Shown piece by piece: positions 53,375-63,687 of a stretch of DNA of 64,000 bases (positions are counted from its first letter, which is position 1; each line of letters opens with the position of its first letter). The stretch is from Rheum nobile. Its lineage: Eukaryota > Streptophyta > Magnoliopsida > Caryophyllales > Polygonaceae. The translations under genes were made by a program, and so were the position numbers. The notes below the pieces were generated by a model. It saw only the letters and a list, made by a program, of their open reading frames with translations. It was not told the DNA's origin and searched no databases. The stretch lies in the NCBI GenBank assembly GCA_027886185.1, contig WOAB01000501.1, positions 1,054,001-1,118,000 on the forward strand. The letters run 5' to 3'.

Positions 53375-54214
53375 TGTTAGAAAGTGAACTTTTGGAAACT
53401 CCAGTTCCCTACCTAGTTTTCTTTTTCAGTTTTTCTAGTTTTGATAATGACAAACACTTTTGCTATTAATATTTTCATAAGTGTTGATGAACAGGGAACT
53501 CTGGAATTGGAAGCACAAGACAGAGACCAAGATGCCAGATTTGGGAACTGGCGTAAGGAACTGAAGCTCGCTGACGCTGGAAGAGCTTGGAACAAGAGAT
53601 GAAGGGCGGCGGCGATCCGATTAGGGTAGATCTTTACTTAGAGAGAGAAGTTAAAGATTATCTTGTTTCCATATTATCTTAGGAGCTAAAAGTATATCTT
53701 TTATGGAAACGAAAATTGTAAAATCGTGGGAGATTATATTTGGTAACAAATATTATCTTTCCGATTACTTTTTGATTATTCTATTTGTGTAATTCGGTTG
53801 TTGGAGATTCGTTTCTTCCATCAATTAAATTACATAAATAGAATAGTTGAAACTCTCTCACAATTACGCATTCACTCACATTGCTTACGAAGAAGAAGAA
53901 AACAGAGCTTAGTTCTTTGAAGAAGAATTGTAAGTCGCTTGCTTGTTTGTGTGCTTGATTTGGTCGAACTAGGTAGAGAGTCCTTAGTGTGTTTAAGACT
54001 TAATATGTGTGTTCTATCCTGATTGATTGTAGTCGAAGTACTAATACAAGAAGTAGACTTTGAAATCCTCTTGAAAGAGAGATAGTTGATTTTATCCTGG
54101 ATAACTAGTTGGTTATCAAAGGTTTCCACTCTAAGGAACTTATCTTGATTCTGTTATTATTTACTTATTTCGCTGCTAAGGAACTGGACTCCCAATTCTA
54201 TTTGATTGCTAACA
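53375..54214 (+). repeat. 3' LTR of Copia H (840 bp)
   Basis: TGTTAGAAAGTG...TTGATTGCTAACA. It aligns along its length with the LTR at 62793-63633 (e.g. GACAAACACTT, CTAGTTGGTTATCAAAGG). The outside flank is CGTAC; the matching copy is lost with the 5' end. Confidence 0.85.
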
Positions 54215-54697
54215 CGTACGATCTTACATAGTACATAGGCTTTATAATAAAAAGGAAATATATAGGATTAGGGATTAAAAGGAAAAAAATAAATGAGAAA
54301 ATCTTGGAAAGGAATATCAAGCAAAGAAGAGTGCTAGGGGACACAAATAATGAGCGGTAGGGACAAGGGAGGGAGAGGGGCTCTAGAGGGGGGCGTCGTT
54401 TTGGAGTGCATAAAATGCACAGTAGGTGCTTTATTAAAAAGGGAAATGGAAGATGTAAGCCTGGCGAAACCAGACAAAACCACCTCTATAGAAAAGCAAG
54501 TAGGAATAGGATATACGGAGTATAAAAGTAGAGTTGTCTTCGGATTTGGTGGTCATTTTTTATAACTTTTTTGGATGGTTCTGTGCAAGTACAGGCTGTA
54601 CAGCTTTTAGTGATGCTTAGTTTAAAAAAAATCTATTTGGGATCGTATGAAATTTACCCTGAAATAGTAAAATTAAACACTTGCAGCCAAACACACA
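54215..54697. other. Intergenic, nothing recognised
   Basis: About 480 bases between H and a MITE. A 71-codon frame (54350-54565) has no recognisable motif. Confidence 0.4.
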
Positions 54698-54705
54698 TTT
54701 TTAAG

Positions 54706-54984
54706 TGGGGATGAGCAAAATCCGATTTGGATCAGATTCAGAAAATTTCGTTGCGGTCTTTTGTCTAGAATTTCTCAAAATTTTGTCTCAGTCCGTTAGC
54801 CTGGTCCGAATCGAACCAAAAAACTTAATTTTATAAAATGCTTTCAAACCATAACTTATATCTTGGTTATAAATTATATAACTACATTCTAAACACATTT
54901 ATAATTATTTAGTTTTTATAATTTTTCTTTAAAAAAACATGAAATCAATCCAAAAACTGGTTAGATTTTGGACCAATGCTCTAA
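54706..54984. mobile_element. hAT-type MITE, 279 bp
   Basis: Perfect 8-bp duplication TTTTTAAG (54698-54705, 54985-54992). The left end TGGGGATGAGC and right end (reverse strand TTAGAGC) are degenerate forms of the TAGGGRTGAGC ends of the copies at 1-341 and 1091-1437. The interior is AT-rich with GGTCCGAATCG-like patches. Non-coding. Confidence 0.8.
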
Positions 54985-55187
54985 TTTTTAAGTCTAGTAT
55001 ATTACTCGGTATAAAAGACAATCGCTGACAAGCTGTCTTCTTAGAACAAACAAGTTTTTGGTAATATCTTTACCCGCAAGCGACGCTTATGGAAGTGTTT
55101 AGTTTCTCGTCCTTCAGCTGCTATGATTCGACTGGAGTGGGAAATAAAACTCAATTTGGAAGATATTATGAATCAGGATCAATTGCT

Positions 55188-55454
55188 TGTTAGGAGTAAA
55201 CTTGTTTAAGTTTAATATTCTGTTATTTTCATTCCATTGTTTTGTCATTAAATTAAGTTAGTTTTCTAGATTGAATTAGTCTTATGTAAGTGCACGTAGT
55301 GCACAGAGAAAGTGGAGTTAGTTCCCTTGATTGTAGCTAGTGGTAGTTTCCTCCTATATAAGAAATTCGGTAGTGGCTGGTGGCAGTTATCACTACTCTA
55401 AAATTCTGTGTTCTGCAGTTCTTCCGTTCAAAGAAATAGAGAGTAAACTCTATA
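55188..55454 (+). repeat. 5' LTR of J (267 bp)
   Basis: TGTTAGGAGTAAACTT...AAACTCTATA (final CA mutated to TA). TATA-like TATATAAG at 55355-55362. Confidence 0.95.
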
Positions 55455-55456
55455 TT

Positions 55457-55470
55457 TGGTATCAGAGCCC
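55457..55470 (+). promoter_or_regulatory. Primer binding site of J (tRNA-iMet type)
   Basis: TGGTATCAGAGCCC, two bases after the LTR; a full iMet match. Confidence 0.92.
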
Positions 55471-55495
55471 GAGTGAAATTCAGATCCACAAAACA

Positions 55496-56341
55496 ATGCC
55501 AAACACAGAAACAGAAACGAGTGATGAGGTGAGGGTCCAAAGCAAGAATGGATCGATCACCTTGAATTATCCTATGCTGACTAGGAGCAATTACGCAGCC
55601 TGGGCTATCAAGATGGAGGTCTTCATGATGGCTCAAGGAGTATGGGAGGCTGTTGTGGCAGAGGAGACTGTCGACAACACCAAAGACAAGATGGCGTTGG
55701 CAGCCATCTACCAAGGAATTGGTGAAGATACCCTGCTCCAGTTAGGCGCAAAGAAGACTGACAAGGAGGCCTGGAACATGTTGAAGACGATGAACCTTGG
55801 AGCGGACATGGTAAAGGAGGTGAGAACTCAAACCTTGTGGCGCGAATTTGAGGCATTGAAGATGAATGACTCAGATTCAGTTGATGAGTTTTCTGGAAAA
55901 CTCACAGTTATCGTCAACAAACTAAGGGGCCTTGGAAACACTATGAATGAAGAACAAGTGGTGAAAAAGTTGTTGAGATCGACATCTTCAAAGTTTCTTC
56001 AGATTGCTTCAACAATTGAAGAGTTTAGTGATCTGAAAACCAAGACAACTGATGAGGTGATAGGATCACTCAAAGCCCATGAAGAAAGGTTACTTGGGTT
56101 TGGAGGCAAGTAAGAAGAAACTGTCCTTCTCACACGTGCAGAGTGGAAGGCTAAAGAGGAGGCTAAGTCATCAAGGAAACCATTCAGAGACCAAGCAAAC
56201 ACACGAGGAGGCAGAGGCCGTGGTCGTGGTCGAGGTCGAGGCAGGGGAAATGGTGATGCAAATCATGGAAGTGATAGAGGATCACAACTACCAAGAAAGA
56301 AGTTTGACAAAAGCAAGATAAAGTGCTATAGCTGTGGGAAG
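55496..56341 (+). CDS. gag: Gag part of J polyprotein
   Basis: ATG at 55496 (MPNTETETSDEVRVQSKN). The capsid region includes PMLTRSNYAAWAIKMEVFMM, LWREFEALKMNDSDSVDEFS, VNKLRGLGNTMNEEQVVKKL and LRSTSSKFLQIASTIEEFSD, the UBN2 Copia gag module. A TAA at 56111-56113 follows LLGFGGK. The same frame then continues EETVLLTRAEWKAKEEAKSS, a Gly/Arg repeat tract (RGRGRGRGRGRG) and the zinc knuckle CYSCGKMGHFASEC (about 56325-56366). The stop probably arose by one base change in a CAA or GAA codon. It cuts gag before the RNA-binding tail. Confidence 0.9.
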
Positions 56342-59300
56342 ATGGGACACTTTGCATCAGAGTGCTACTCAAAGGAGAAAGAAGAGAGTGCACATCTCCA
56401 AGAAAAGCAAGAGGATAAGGAACCTGCCTTGCTTATGCTGGAAACCTGTGAACTGGTGAGTTCACAAGTCCTGAAACCTGATGTTGTGATGCTCCATGAA
56501 GAGAAGACTCACCCTCAAACTGTGACTGAGGAAAGTAGCATGTGGTATCTTGACACTGGAGCAAGTAATCACATGTCTGGAGACAAGACACACTTCACAG
56601 ACCTGGATCATTCCATCACTGGGAAAGTGAGATTCGGAGATGGGTCTGTCATAGACATCTGTGGTCAAGGGTCAGTGTTGTTCAAGTGCAGAAATGGGGA
56701 GCATTTGATCCTATCAGGGGTGTACTACATCCCAAGACTTAAAAGCAATATAGTAAGTCTTGGACAGCTAGAGGAAGGTGGAAGTCAAGCTGTTATAGAA
56801 GGAGGATATCTGAAGATCTATGACAAGCTGAAGAAGTTGATTGTTAAAGTCAAAAGACAATCAAATAGACTGTATGTGGCAAGCTTTCACCTAGCAAAGC
56901 AAGTGTGTCTCATGGCAAGGATCACTGATGAAGCATGGCTGTGGCATGCTAGATATGGCCACCTTAACTTCAACTCAATGAGGAAGTTAGCCAGCCAAGG
57001 AATGGTTGAGGGAGTGCCTAAGATTGAGCAGGCGAACCAGTTGTGTGATGGATGTGTAGTAGGCAAGCAACACAGGGCATCCTTCCCACAGAGAACAACT
57101 TTCAGAGCTGAGAAGCCACTGGAACTCATACATGGTGATCTTTGTGGTCCAATCTCACCAACAACATGTGGAGGTAACAAGTATTTCATGTTGTTAGTTG
57201 ATGATTTCTCACGATTCATGTGGATTTCAATGCTGAAAAGTAAAGATGAAGCCCTGACTGCTTTCAAGAAGTTCAAGATCAGTGTTGAAGTTGAAACAGA
57301 GAAGAAGGTGAAAGCATTCAGAACTGATCGTGGAGGAGAATTCACATCATCAGCCTTCAAGGAGTTCTGTGAAGCTGAAGGTGTGAAGAGGTTTCTCACT
57401 GCACCATACTCACCACAACAAAATGGTGTAGTTGAAAGAAGAAATCAGACTGTGATGGAAATGGCTCGGAGTATGATGAAGAGCAAGGGAGTGCCTGCAA
57501 AGTATTGGGGAGAAGTTGTCCAGACAGCTGTGTATATGCTGAATAGAGGTCCAACACAGAGTGTGGAAGGGATGACTCCTTATCAAGCCTGGCATGGGAG
57601 AGTTCCTAAAGTACATCACTTGCGAGTCTTTGGATGTCTTGCACACATCAAAGATGTCACTCCACATCTTCCTAAGCTTGCAGATAGAAGCAGACATGTT
57701 GTGCTACTTGGATATGAGGAAGGATCCAAGGCATACAGGTTGCTTGATCCAAGGAAGAACAAGGTTGTTGTTAGCCGGGATGTGATCTTTGAGGAAGAAA
57801 AGAGCTGGTGTTGGGAAAAGAATGGAGATGAGTTGATGAAGGACTCAGGGAAGATCTTCACTGTGAACTATGATGAGGAGATGCAGTCAACAGAAAGCTC
57901 AGTTGAGAATGCAGACCCTGCTGCTCAGAATGATGGGAAGTCAGTGCCTTCATCACCAACCATACCTCACAACTCGAGTACCTCAAGTTCAAGCTCATGG
58001 AACTCAAGTCCAGGAAGCAGTTCAAGCTCAGGTAGCAGCTCAAGCCCTGGCACTCATCAACAATATAGATCACTCCAAGAGATCTATGATAGCACACGAG
58101 AAATGGAGGAAGAAGTTGGCCTTTGTTTTCTGTCCTTAGAGGAGCCAACTTCATATGAAGAAGCCTCTAAGAATGAGAATTGGAGACAGGCCATGGCTCA
58201 GGAAATTACCTCTATAAGGAGAAATGGCACATGGGAGCTTGCAAGTCTGCCAAGAGATCACAAGGCAATTGGTCTGAAGTGGGTGTTTAAGCTGAAGAAG
58301 AATCCTGATGGAGAGATTGTTAAACACAAGGCAAGACTTGTGGCAAAGGGATATGTGCAGAAGTATGGTGTTGATTACAACGAAGTATTTGCACCAGTAG
58401 CAAGGCTAGAGACAATTAGAGCTTTGTTAGCTTATGCAGCTCAAAGGAACTGGGAGGTTCATCACATGGATGTGAAGACAGCCTTCCTAAATGGAGAGCT
58501 GGAGGAAGAGGTCTATGTTGCACAACCAGAAGGTTACACTGACAAGAAATTTCCACACAAGGTTTTGAAGCTTCACAAAGCCTTGTATGGATTGAAGCAA
58601 GCACCCAGAGCATGGAACTCCAAGCTAGACAAGTGCTTGCAGTCACTTGGTTTTGTCAAATGTCCTCAGGAGCATGCTTTGTACAGAAGGGAGCAAGAAG
58701 GGAATGTCATGATAGTGGGAGTGTATGTGGATGATCTGATCTTGACAGGAACAAACAAGAGCATCATCAAAAGCTTCAAGACAGAAATGCAGCAGAAGTT
58801 TGAAATGAGTGATCTTGGATTACTTAGCTACTATCTTGGCATCGAAGTAAAGCAAGATGAGAAGTCAATCTCACTGTGTCAGTCAGGGTATGCAAGAAAG
58901 ATTTTGGAGAAGCTAGGAATGGGAGAGTGCAATCCTTGTCAAATTCCTATGGAACCTCGAAGCAAGATGAGCAAATATGGAAATGGAGAGCCACCAGTGG
59001 ATGAAACCTTGTACAGAAGTGTGATTGGAAGCTTGAGATACTTGGTGCACACAAGACCTGATCTCACATACTCAGTTGGTGTGATGAGTAGGTACATGGA
59101 AGCTCCTACAACTGTACACATGACTGGTGTGAAACAGATTCTGAGGTATGTGAAGGAAACTCTGAATTTAGGATGTGTCTACATGAAGGAGCAACCAAAG
59201 GAGGATTTGGTTGGATATTCAGATAGTGATCTAGCTGGAGATGTGGACGACAGAAAGAGTACAACTGGTGTCATGTATTTCCTTGGAGAAAGTCCTATAA

Positions 59301-59587
59301 CCTGGGTTTCTCAGAAGCAAAGGGTAGTTGCACTATCATCCTGTGAGGCAGAGTACATAGTAGCTACGACAGGAGCATGTCAAGGTGTGTGGCTTGGAAG
59401 AGTGCTAAGCAATCTGAGAGGAGATGATCAGATCAAGGCAACCTTGAAGATAGAAAACAAATCTGCTATTGCACTTGCAAAGAATCCTGTCTACCATGAT
59501 AGAAGCAAGCACATTGATACAAGGTACCATTTCATTCGTGATTGTGTGCAAACTGGTGACATCAAGGTGGAGCATGTCAGCACATAG
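56342..59587 (+). CDS. Pol part of J polyprotein (1081 aa open)
   Basis: In frame with gag. Protease WYLDTGASNHMSGD (DTG). Integrase zinc domain LWHARYGHLNFNS...CDGCVVGKQHRAS; core HGDLCGPISPTTCG, RTDRGGEFTSSAF and QQNGVVERRNQTVM (D, D and E intact). A Ser-rich linker follows (about 57960-58050). RT: IRRNGTWELASLPRDHKAIG, HMDVKTAFLNGELEEEVYVA and VGVYVDDLILTGTNKS. RNase H: YSDSDLAGDVDDRKSTTGVM, LSSCEAEYIVATTGACQGVW and LKIENKSAIALAKNPVYHDR. Ends at TAG (59585-59587); the frame then continues IQLADLLTKPLGRQRFMELR to 59683, so 32 codons are lost. Potentially active enzymes, but unable to be made with capsid because of the gag stop. Confidence 0.95.
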   Translation: MGHFASECYSKEKEESAHLQEKQEDKEPALLMLETCELVSSQVLKPDVVMLHEEKTHPQTVTEESSMWYLDTGASNHMSGDKTHFTDLDHSITGKVRFGDGSVIDICGQGSVLFKCRNGEHLILSGVYYIPRLKSNIVSLGQLEEGGSQAVIEGGYLKIYDKLKKLIVKVKRQSNRLYVASFHLAKQVCLMARITDEAWLWHARYGHLNFNSMRKLASQGMVEGVPKIEQANQLCDGCVVGKQHRASFPQRTTFRAEKPLELIHGDLCGPISPTTCGGNKYFMLLVDDFSRFMWISMLKSKDEALTAFKKFKISVEVETEKKVKAFRTDRGGEFTSSAFKEFCEAEGVKRFLTAPYSPQQNGVVERRNQTVMEMARSMMKSKGVPAKYWGEVVQTAVYMLNRGPTQSVEGMTPYQAWHGRVPKVHHLRVFGCLAHIKDVTPHLPKLADRSRHVVLLGYEEGSKAYRLLDPRKNKVVVSRDVIFEEEKSWCWEKNGDELMKDSGKIFTVNYDEEMQSTESSVENADPAAQNDGKSVPSSPTIPHNSSTSSSSSWNSSPGSSSSSGSSSSPGTHQQYRSLQEIYDSTREMEEEVGLCFLSLEEPTSYEEASKNENWRQAMAQEITSIRRNGTWELASLPRDHKAIGLKWVFKLKKNPDGEIVKHKARLVAKGYVQKYGVDYNEVFAPVARLETIRALLAYAAQRNWEVHHMDVKTAFLNGELEEEVYVAQPEGYTDKKFPHKVLKLHKALYGLKQAPRAWNSKLDKCLQSLGFVKCPQEHALYRREQEGNVMIVGVYVDDLILTGTNKSIIKSFKTEMQQKFEMSDLGLLSYYLGIEVKQDEKSISLCQSGYARKILEKLGMGECNPCQIPMEPRSKMSKYGNGEPPVDETLYRSVIGSLRYLVHTRPDLTYSVGVMSRYMEAPTTVHMTGVKQILRYVKETLNLGCVYMKEQPKEDLVGYSDSDLAGDVDDRKSTTGVMYFLGESPITWVSQKQRVVALSSCEAEYIVATTGACQGVWLGRVLSNLRGDDQIKATLKIENKSAIALAKNPVYHDRSKHIDTRYHFIRDCVQTGDIKVEHVST

Positions 59588-59706
59588 ATTCAGCTAGCAG
59601 ACCTATTGACTAAGCCACTTGGACGCCAGAGGTTTATGGAGCTGCGAGGGAAGATTGGTATGAAGACCATCATGGGAACTTGAAGAAACAAGTTTAAGGG
59701 AGTGAA

Positions 59707-59973
59707 TGTTAGGAGTAAACTTGTTTAAGTTTAATATTCTGTTATTTTCATTCCATTGTTTTGTCATTAAATTAAGTTAGTTTTCTAGATTGAATTAGTC
59801 ATATGTAAGTGCACGTAGTGCACAGAGAAAGTGGAGTTAGTTCCCTTGATTGTAGCTAGTGGTAGTTTCCTCCTATATAAGAAATTCGGTAGTGGCTGGT
59901 GGCAGTTATCACTACTCCAAAATTCTGTGTTCTGCAGTTCTTCCATTCAAAGAAATAGAGAGTAAACTCTACA
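59707..59973 (+). repeat. 3' LTR of J (267 bp)
   Basis: TGTTAGGAGTAAACTT...AAACTCTACA. Differs from the 5' LTR at four sites (CATATG/CTTATG, ACTCC/ACTCT, CCATTC/CCGTTC, ACA/ATA at the end). Confidence 0.95.
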
Positions 59974-59978
59974 TTGCT

Positions 59979-61500
59979 TTGGTTTCAAAAGTCCTAGGAT
60001 GATTTCCTTACTGACGGGGACCGAAACACGCGTTACTATCATCTGTCCACGGTGATAAGGAGACGAAAGAATAAGATTTTGACGCTACGGAATGAGGCTG
60101 GGAATTGGGTTTCTGATTTGCAACAACTCCAACAGATGGCTCGCAGTTGTTTTGTTGCACTGTATACTGCTAATGTGGGTGTTGCTGATCCGATCTATCA
60201 GTACACTGGGACCATCAGCTTTCCCGCTCTTGACAATTCAGACTTTGATTCCCTTGCTGCCTCGTTCAATGCTGAAGATATTTGGAATGCTTTGAGAATG
60301 ATAGACCCCTGTAAATCGCCAGGCCCGGATGGTTTTCACGCCATCTTCTATCAGAAAAACTGGAAGGTTGTCGGGACAAAAGTTACCCAACCCATGTTTC
60401 GCAGCTTCGTCCAATCTCTTTGCTAAACATTGTTTTCAAGATAGCGACCAAGGCCATTGTTAATAAGTTGAAGCCGATACTCCCTCTTGTGGTGTCGCCG
60501 ACCCAGATTGCCTTTATTCCGGGGAGAGAAATTATTGATAATGTGGTTGTTGTCCATGAGGTGCTTCATTCCCTGAACTCTTCCTCTTCTAAGAGGTGGA
60601 TCTCGCAAAAGCTATGATCGTTTTCATTGGGATTTTATGAAATTCATTTTGATTCAGGCAGGCCTGCTAAACCATCTGGTGGAGGTTGTGATGTTATGTC
60701 AAACGCAGGGATCAATGAATCTTCTTTGGAATGGTGCCCGGGTGCCTACAACTATTGGGCGCATGACCAATGATAGATATCAGTTTCTACTCGACAAAGT
60801 GACTACGTGGCTCTTTGGTTGGAAGGATCATTCTCTATCTTTAGCAGGGAGAGTGACTCTTGCCAACTCGGTGCTCTCAAGTTCGCTCGCCTACTGCTTC
60901 ACGAACTTGAAAGGGGATGGTTCATGGGGCTCAATTGCCATCATAGGGGATTCGTACTGCTGTCGGTAATGGCACGTCCCCGTATTCTGGTTGCATTCTT
61001 GGTTGGATGAGAAACCACTAATTGACCACGCCATCTTTTCGTTCCGGGTGGGATTGAAGCGACAACGGTGGCGGAGCTTTGGACGGCGCATCGAAGGGGA
61101 ACTCGGGTCCCTTAGGTACGGTGGTGGCGGTATTTTTCGAATTGATGATGGTTTGTTTTTGGGAGCTTATGCTTTCCGTAAAGGTCATGGTGATGCCCGG
61201 CCTGTCTGCTGAATTGCATGCCATTTACCATGGAACTCGGATGGCTCATAGCTTGGACGTGCAACGGCTTCTCGTTGAAACAGACTCCATGAGGGTGTGT
61301 AGTCTTTTTTGCAGAGGCGGGAAATCCGATCTTAACCCATGTTTAATATTTCTTGATTAAGAGGTGTTGGAGACTTATTGATGAACATCAGTGGCGGGTT
61401 AGGATCCAGCATACTCGTCGGAAGAACAATGAAGTCGCCAATGGACTGACAAAATTAATTATGCTTTGATCTTTCTGTTGATTTCATGGATTATTTTGAA
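59979..61500 (+). pseudogene. LINE RT and RNase H remnant
   Basis: Legible RT: DGDRNTRYYHLSTVIRRRKN, ILTLRNEAGNWVSDLQQLQQ, IDPCKSPGPDGFHAIFYQKN, LLNIVFKIATKAIVNKLKPI, SPTQIAFIPGREIIDNVVVV and FHWDFMKFILIQAGLL. The segment with the catalytic FADD is deleted: the text jumps at about 60760 to YQFLLDKVTTWLFGWKDHSL. The RNase H-like end reads LDGASKGNSGPLGTVV, then GLSAELHAIYHGTRMAHSLD and VQRLLVETDSMRVCSL. Frames and stops vary. Confidence 0.85.
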
Positions 61501-61617
61501 CTTCCTACTATGTTTCCAATTTGTATGAGATGGACTTACTTTTTCAATTTAAGGCTAATAAAACTCGTTTAGGACTCGGACCTCTTTCAGACCCCCCCCC
61601 CCCAAAAAAAAAGACAA

Positions 61618-62658
61618 CCGTGGTTATAGAGTCTATTGGTAGTGTTCAACCAAGCCTAGGGTGCGTTTCTATTAATAGCCCTAATTTACACAAACCCTAG
61701 ATTTTATATTTGAAAATGAACAGAACTATCCATTATTTGATGATTACTTGGTGTCGTTCTCCTCAGACAACGAAGATAAGGGTCGTAAAAGTGGTCTAAC
61801 AAGGACGAAGCTAGTGTGCAAGGAAGAAAGTGCCAAATGCATACAAATATACAATATATGCATACTTTAATTAAAAGAAAAATATGGTATCTTAAAAAAG
61901 TTAGACAAAACTTGAAATGTTTATATAGAAGGATTTGAAAATGAAGAATAACATGACAGACAGACGTTAAAAGTTACTAGCGTAATTCCAGTGCCGAGCA
62001 CAATTTTTTAAGTATAAAAGATATTTAATAATTACTAAAATTAATATAAATTAAAACAAACAGATGTAGATAATATTAATATCAAAATCATATTCAGATA
62101 AAAAAAATTATCTTAATTATCCATATAATTATAAAATTTTGGATTTGTATATATAATTAGGATATTTTAGAGCGATTAACTTGTAATCTTTGTGCTTGTA
62201 TTGTATTTTAATTAGGAAGAGATTAGTGATAGATTTAGGATAAAAATCTTTGTTTTATAATTAAATTTATTTTAAAAAATGAAAAAAGAATGACAGTGTG
62301 ACATGTGACATAATTAGATTCTAGTTTAGTATATATAGTAGATTATTGCAAATGGGAAAACAAGTGGAATTATATATTGAATCTAATTGGAACCCGCGTT
62401 TGGGTTATGGTTGTGGAATTGGTAAATTAAAGGCACGTTAACTGAAAGTTGATTACATAATCTATTCCACTATTCTATTCTAAGGTAAATTGATAGCTAA
62501 CATTCCACTATTCTATTCTATTCTATTCTAAGGTAAATTGATTAAGCAGATTCTTTTGCATAATTAGTCTAAGTTGATTATATTATGCTGGATCTAACTT
62601 GATGTTGTGTTGCAATTTCTACTTAGATCTAGATCTTGAAGTAGAGGCAACGATCGAG
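61618..62658. other. Intergenic AT-rich DNA
   Basis: About 1 kb with no gene. The only structure is a diverged pair ATTCCACTATTCTATTCTAA...GGTAAATTGAT at 62464-62494 and 62502-62542; the second has two extra TATTC units. Confidence 0.5.
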
Positions 62659-62766
62659 ATGTCGGTAGTGTGGTTGGCTGCCTTATTCTTGGCTGTCCTG
62701 ATTTTGTTAATGTTGGTGTGTTATCGTTGTTGGCGGCTTTGCAAAGACGATTGTTATGTAATCTAA
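62659..62766 (+). CDS. Possible small membrane peptide (35 aa)
   Basis: ATG to TAA, 36 codons. Residues 4-20 are almost wholly hydrophobic (VWLAALFLAVLILLMLV), followed by a Cys/Arg/Lys tail (CYRCWRLCKDDCYVI). This has the layout of a single-span micropeptide. No family is recognised. It lies 26 bases before the LTR of element I, so it could be the end of a disrupted gene, or chance. Confidence 0.2.
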   Translation: MSVVWLAALFLAVLILLMLVCYRCWRLCKDDCYVI

Positions 62767-63635
62767 TTCTATGTTGTAACAAACATAAAGTATGTTGGAA
62801 TGGAACTCTTTGGAACGTCAGTTCCCATGAAATTTCCTTTCTCTGTTTCTCTTGTTTTGACGATGACAAACACTTGAACTTAACTTGCTATTTTAGTGTT
62901 TAATCTACAGCTGAAAGGATAAGGGAACCAAGTCCAAAGTGAGCTAAGATCAAGATCAAGGGAACTGGATGGGAACCGCATTTGTGTAACTACCAACGTT
63001 ATCTACAGAATCTTTGTGAAGATTTGTTTCCGGATTTAACGCGCCCAGCAGAAGACCTTAGGCGTCAAGATACACATAGATTATCTTTATATGATTGTGT
63101 ATATTGTAATTTGGTTAAGGAAATATTTCTGATCTTATCTTAGGTAAGAAATGAAATACCGAATCATGGATTTATGGAATATGTTTGTTCAAAGAATATC
63201 TCATCTGAGATCTTTCCTTGACAAACATATTGTATAAATACATGACGATGTTAGTAGGTGAAAGCGATGCATTTTTTCACGAGCTTTAGAGTGCATCAGA
63301 AATAAGAAACAAAAAGAAGAAGTGTTCGAGTTGATAGTGTCGAAGTAAGTCTATTGTGTGTTAATATGTGATTTCTAAGGAACTAGGTTTAGTCTTAGTG
63401 AGTTAGACTGAAACGAGATAGTTCGAAAGTTGTAATCACATATTAATATACAAGTAGACTGTTTGAAATCCTCGAAAGAGGGGTGGTTTTTATCCTAGAT
63501 AACTAGTTGGTTATCAAAGGTTTCCACCTTAAGTAATTGTTCTTGATAACTTGTTTACTAGTTATTCCGCTGCCCATAGGAACTGAACACATTTGTGTCT
63601 CAGTTCCCTTGAAACTGACGCACAGATCCTACAAT

Positions 63636-63647
63636 TGGTATCAGAGC
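63636..63647 (+). promoter_or_regulatory. Primer binding site of I (tRNA-iMet type)
   Basis: TGGTATCAGAGC, two bases after the LTR. Confidence 0.92.
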
Positions 63648-63687
63648 TAGCGCTCTAGATTGTGTGTTTACTAAGCAGGTTGTCAAG

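Larger units (their letters stand above)
36812..54214 (+). mobile_element. SIRE-type Ty1/copia element H (5' end missing), split by Gypsy G
   Basis: Plus strand: gag fragment 36812-36910, rest of gag 46185-47181, pol 47219-50458, extra gene 51317-52887, polypurine tract and 3' LTR 53375-54214. The 5' LTR and gag N-terminus are replaced by element F. The gag is interrupted by element G with a perfect GCTTG duplication. Size (about 8.1 kb without G plus the missing 5' part) and an extra ORF between pol and LTR fit the SIRE/Maximus lineage. The hexamer AGTTCC/GGAACT occurs about 40 times from 46185 to 54214. Confidence 0.9.
55188..59973 (+). mobile_element. Ty1/copia element J, young and nearly intact (4.8 kb)
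   Basis: Two 267-bp LTRs (55188-55454, 59707-59973) differing at 4 positions by eye, TTGCT duplication (55183-55187, 59974-59978), primer site from 55457, polypurine-like tract before 59707. One gag-pol frame runs 55496-59683 (1395 codons) with only two in-frame stops, 56111-56113 and 59585-59587. All catalytic motifs are intact. It sits in the LINE. Confidence 0.95.
55022..61608 (+). mobile_element. L1-type LINE fragment, 5'-truncated, split by Copia J
   Basis: Left part 55022-55187 reads NIFTRKRRLWKCLVSRPSAA, LEWEIKLNLEDIMNQDQLL; it resumes after J at 59974 with WFQKS-stop-DDFLTDGDRNTRYYHLST. The 3' end is a run of 13 C followed by an A tail (to about 61610). Possible target duplication AAAAGACAA at 55013-55021 and 61609-61617 (the A part is ambiguous with the tail). 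5' truncation and a poly-A end are usual for LINEs. Confidence 0.85.

Noticed and set aside
56887..57399. 170-codon minus-strand frame
   Set aside because: Shadow of the J integrase region, which is clearly coding on the plus strand.
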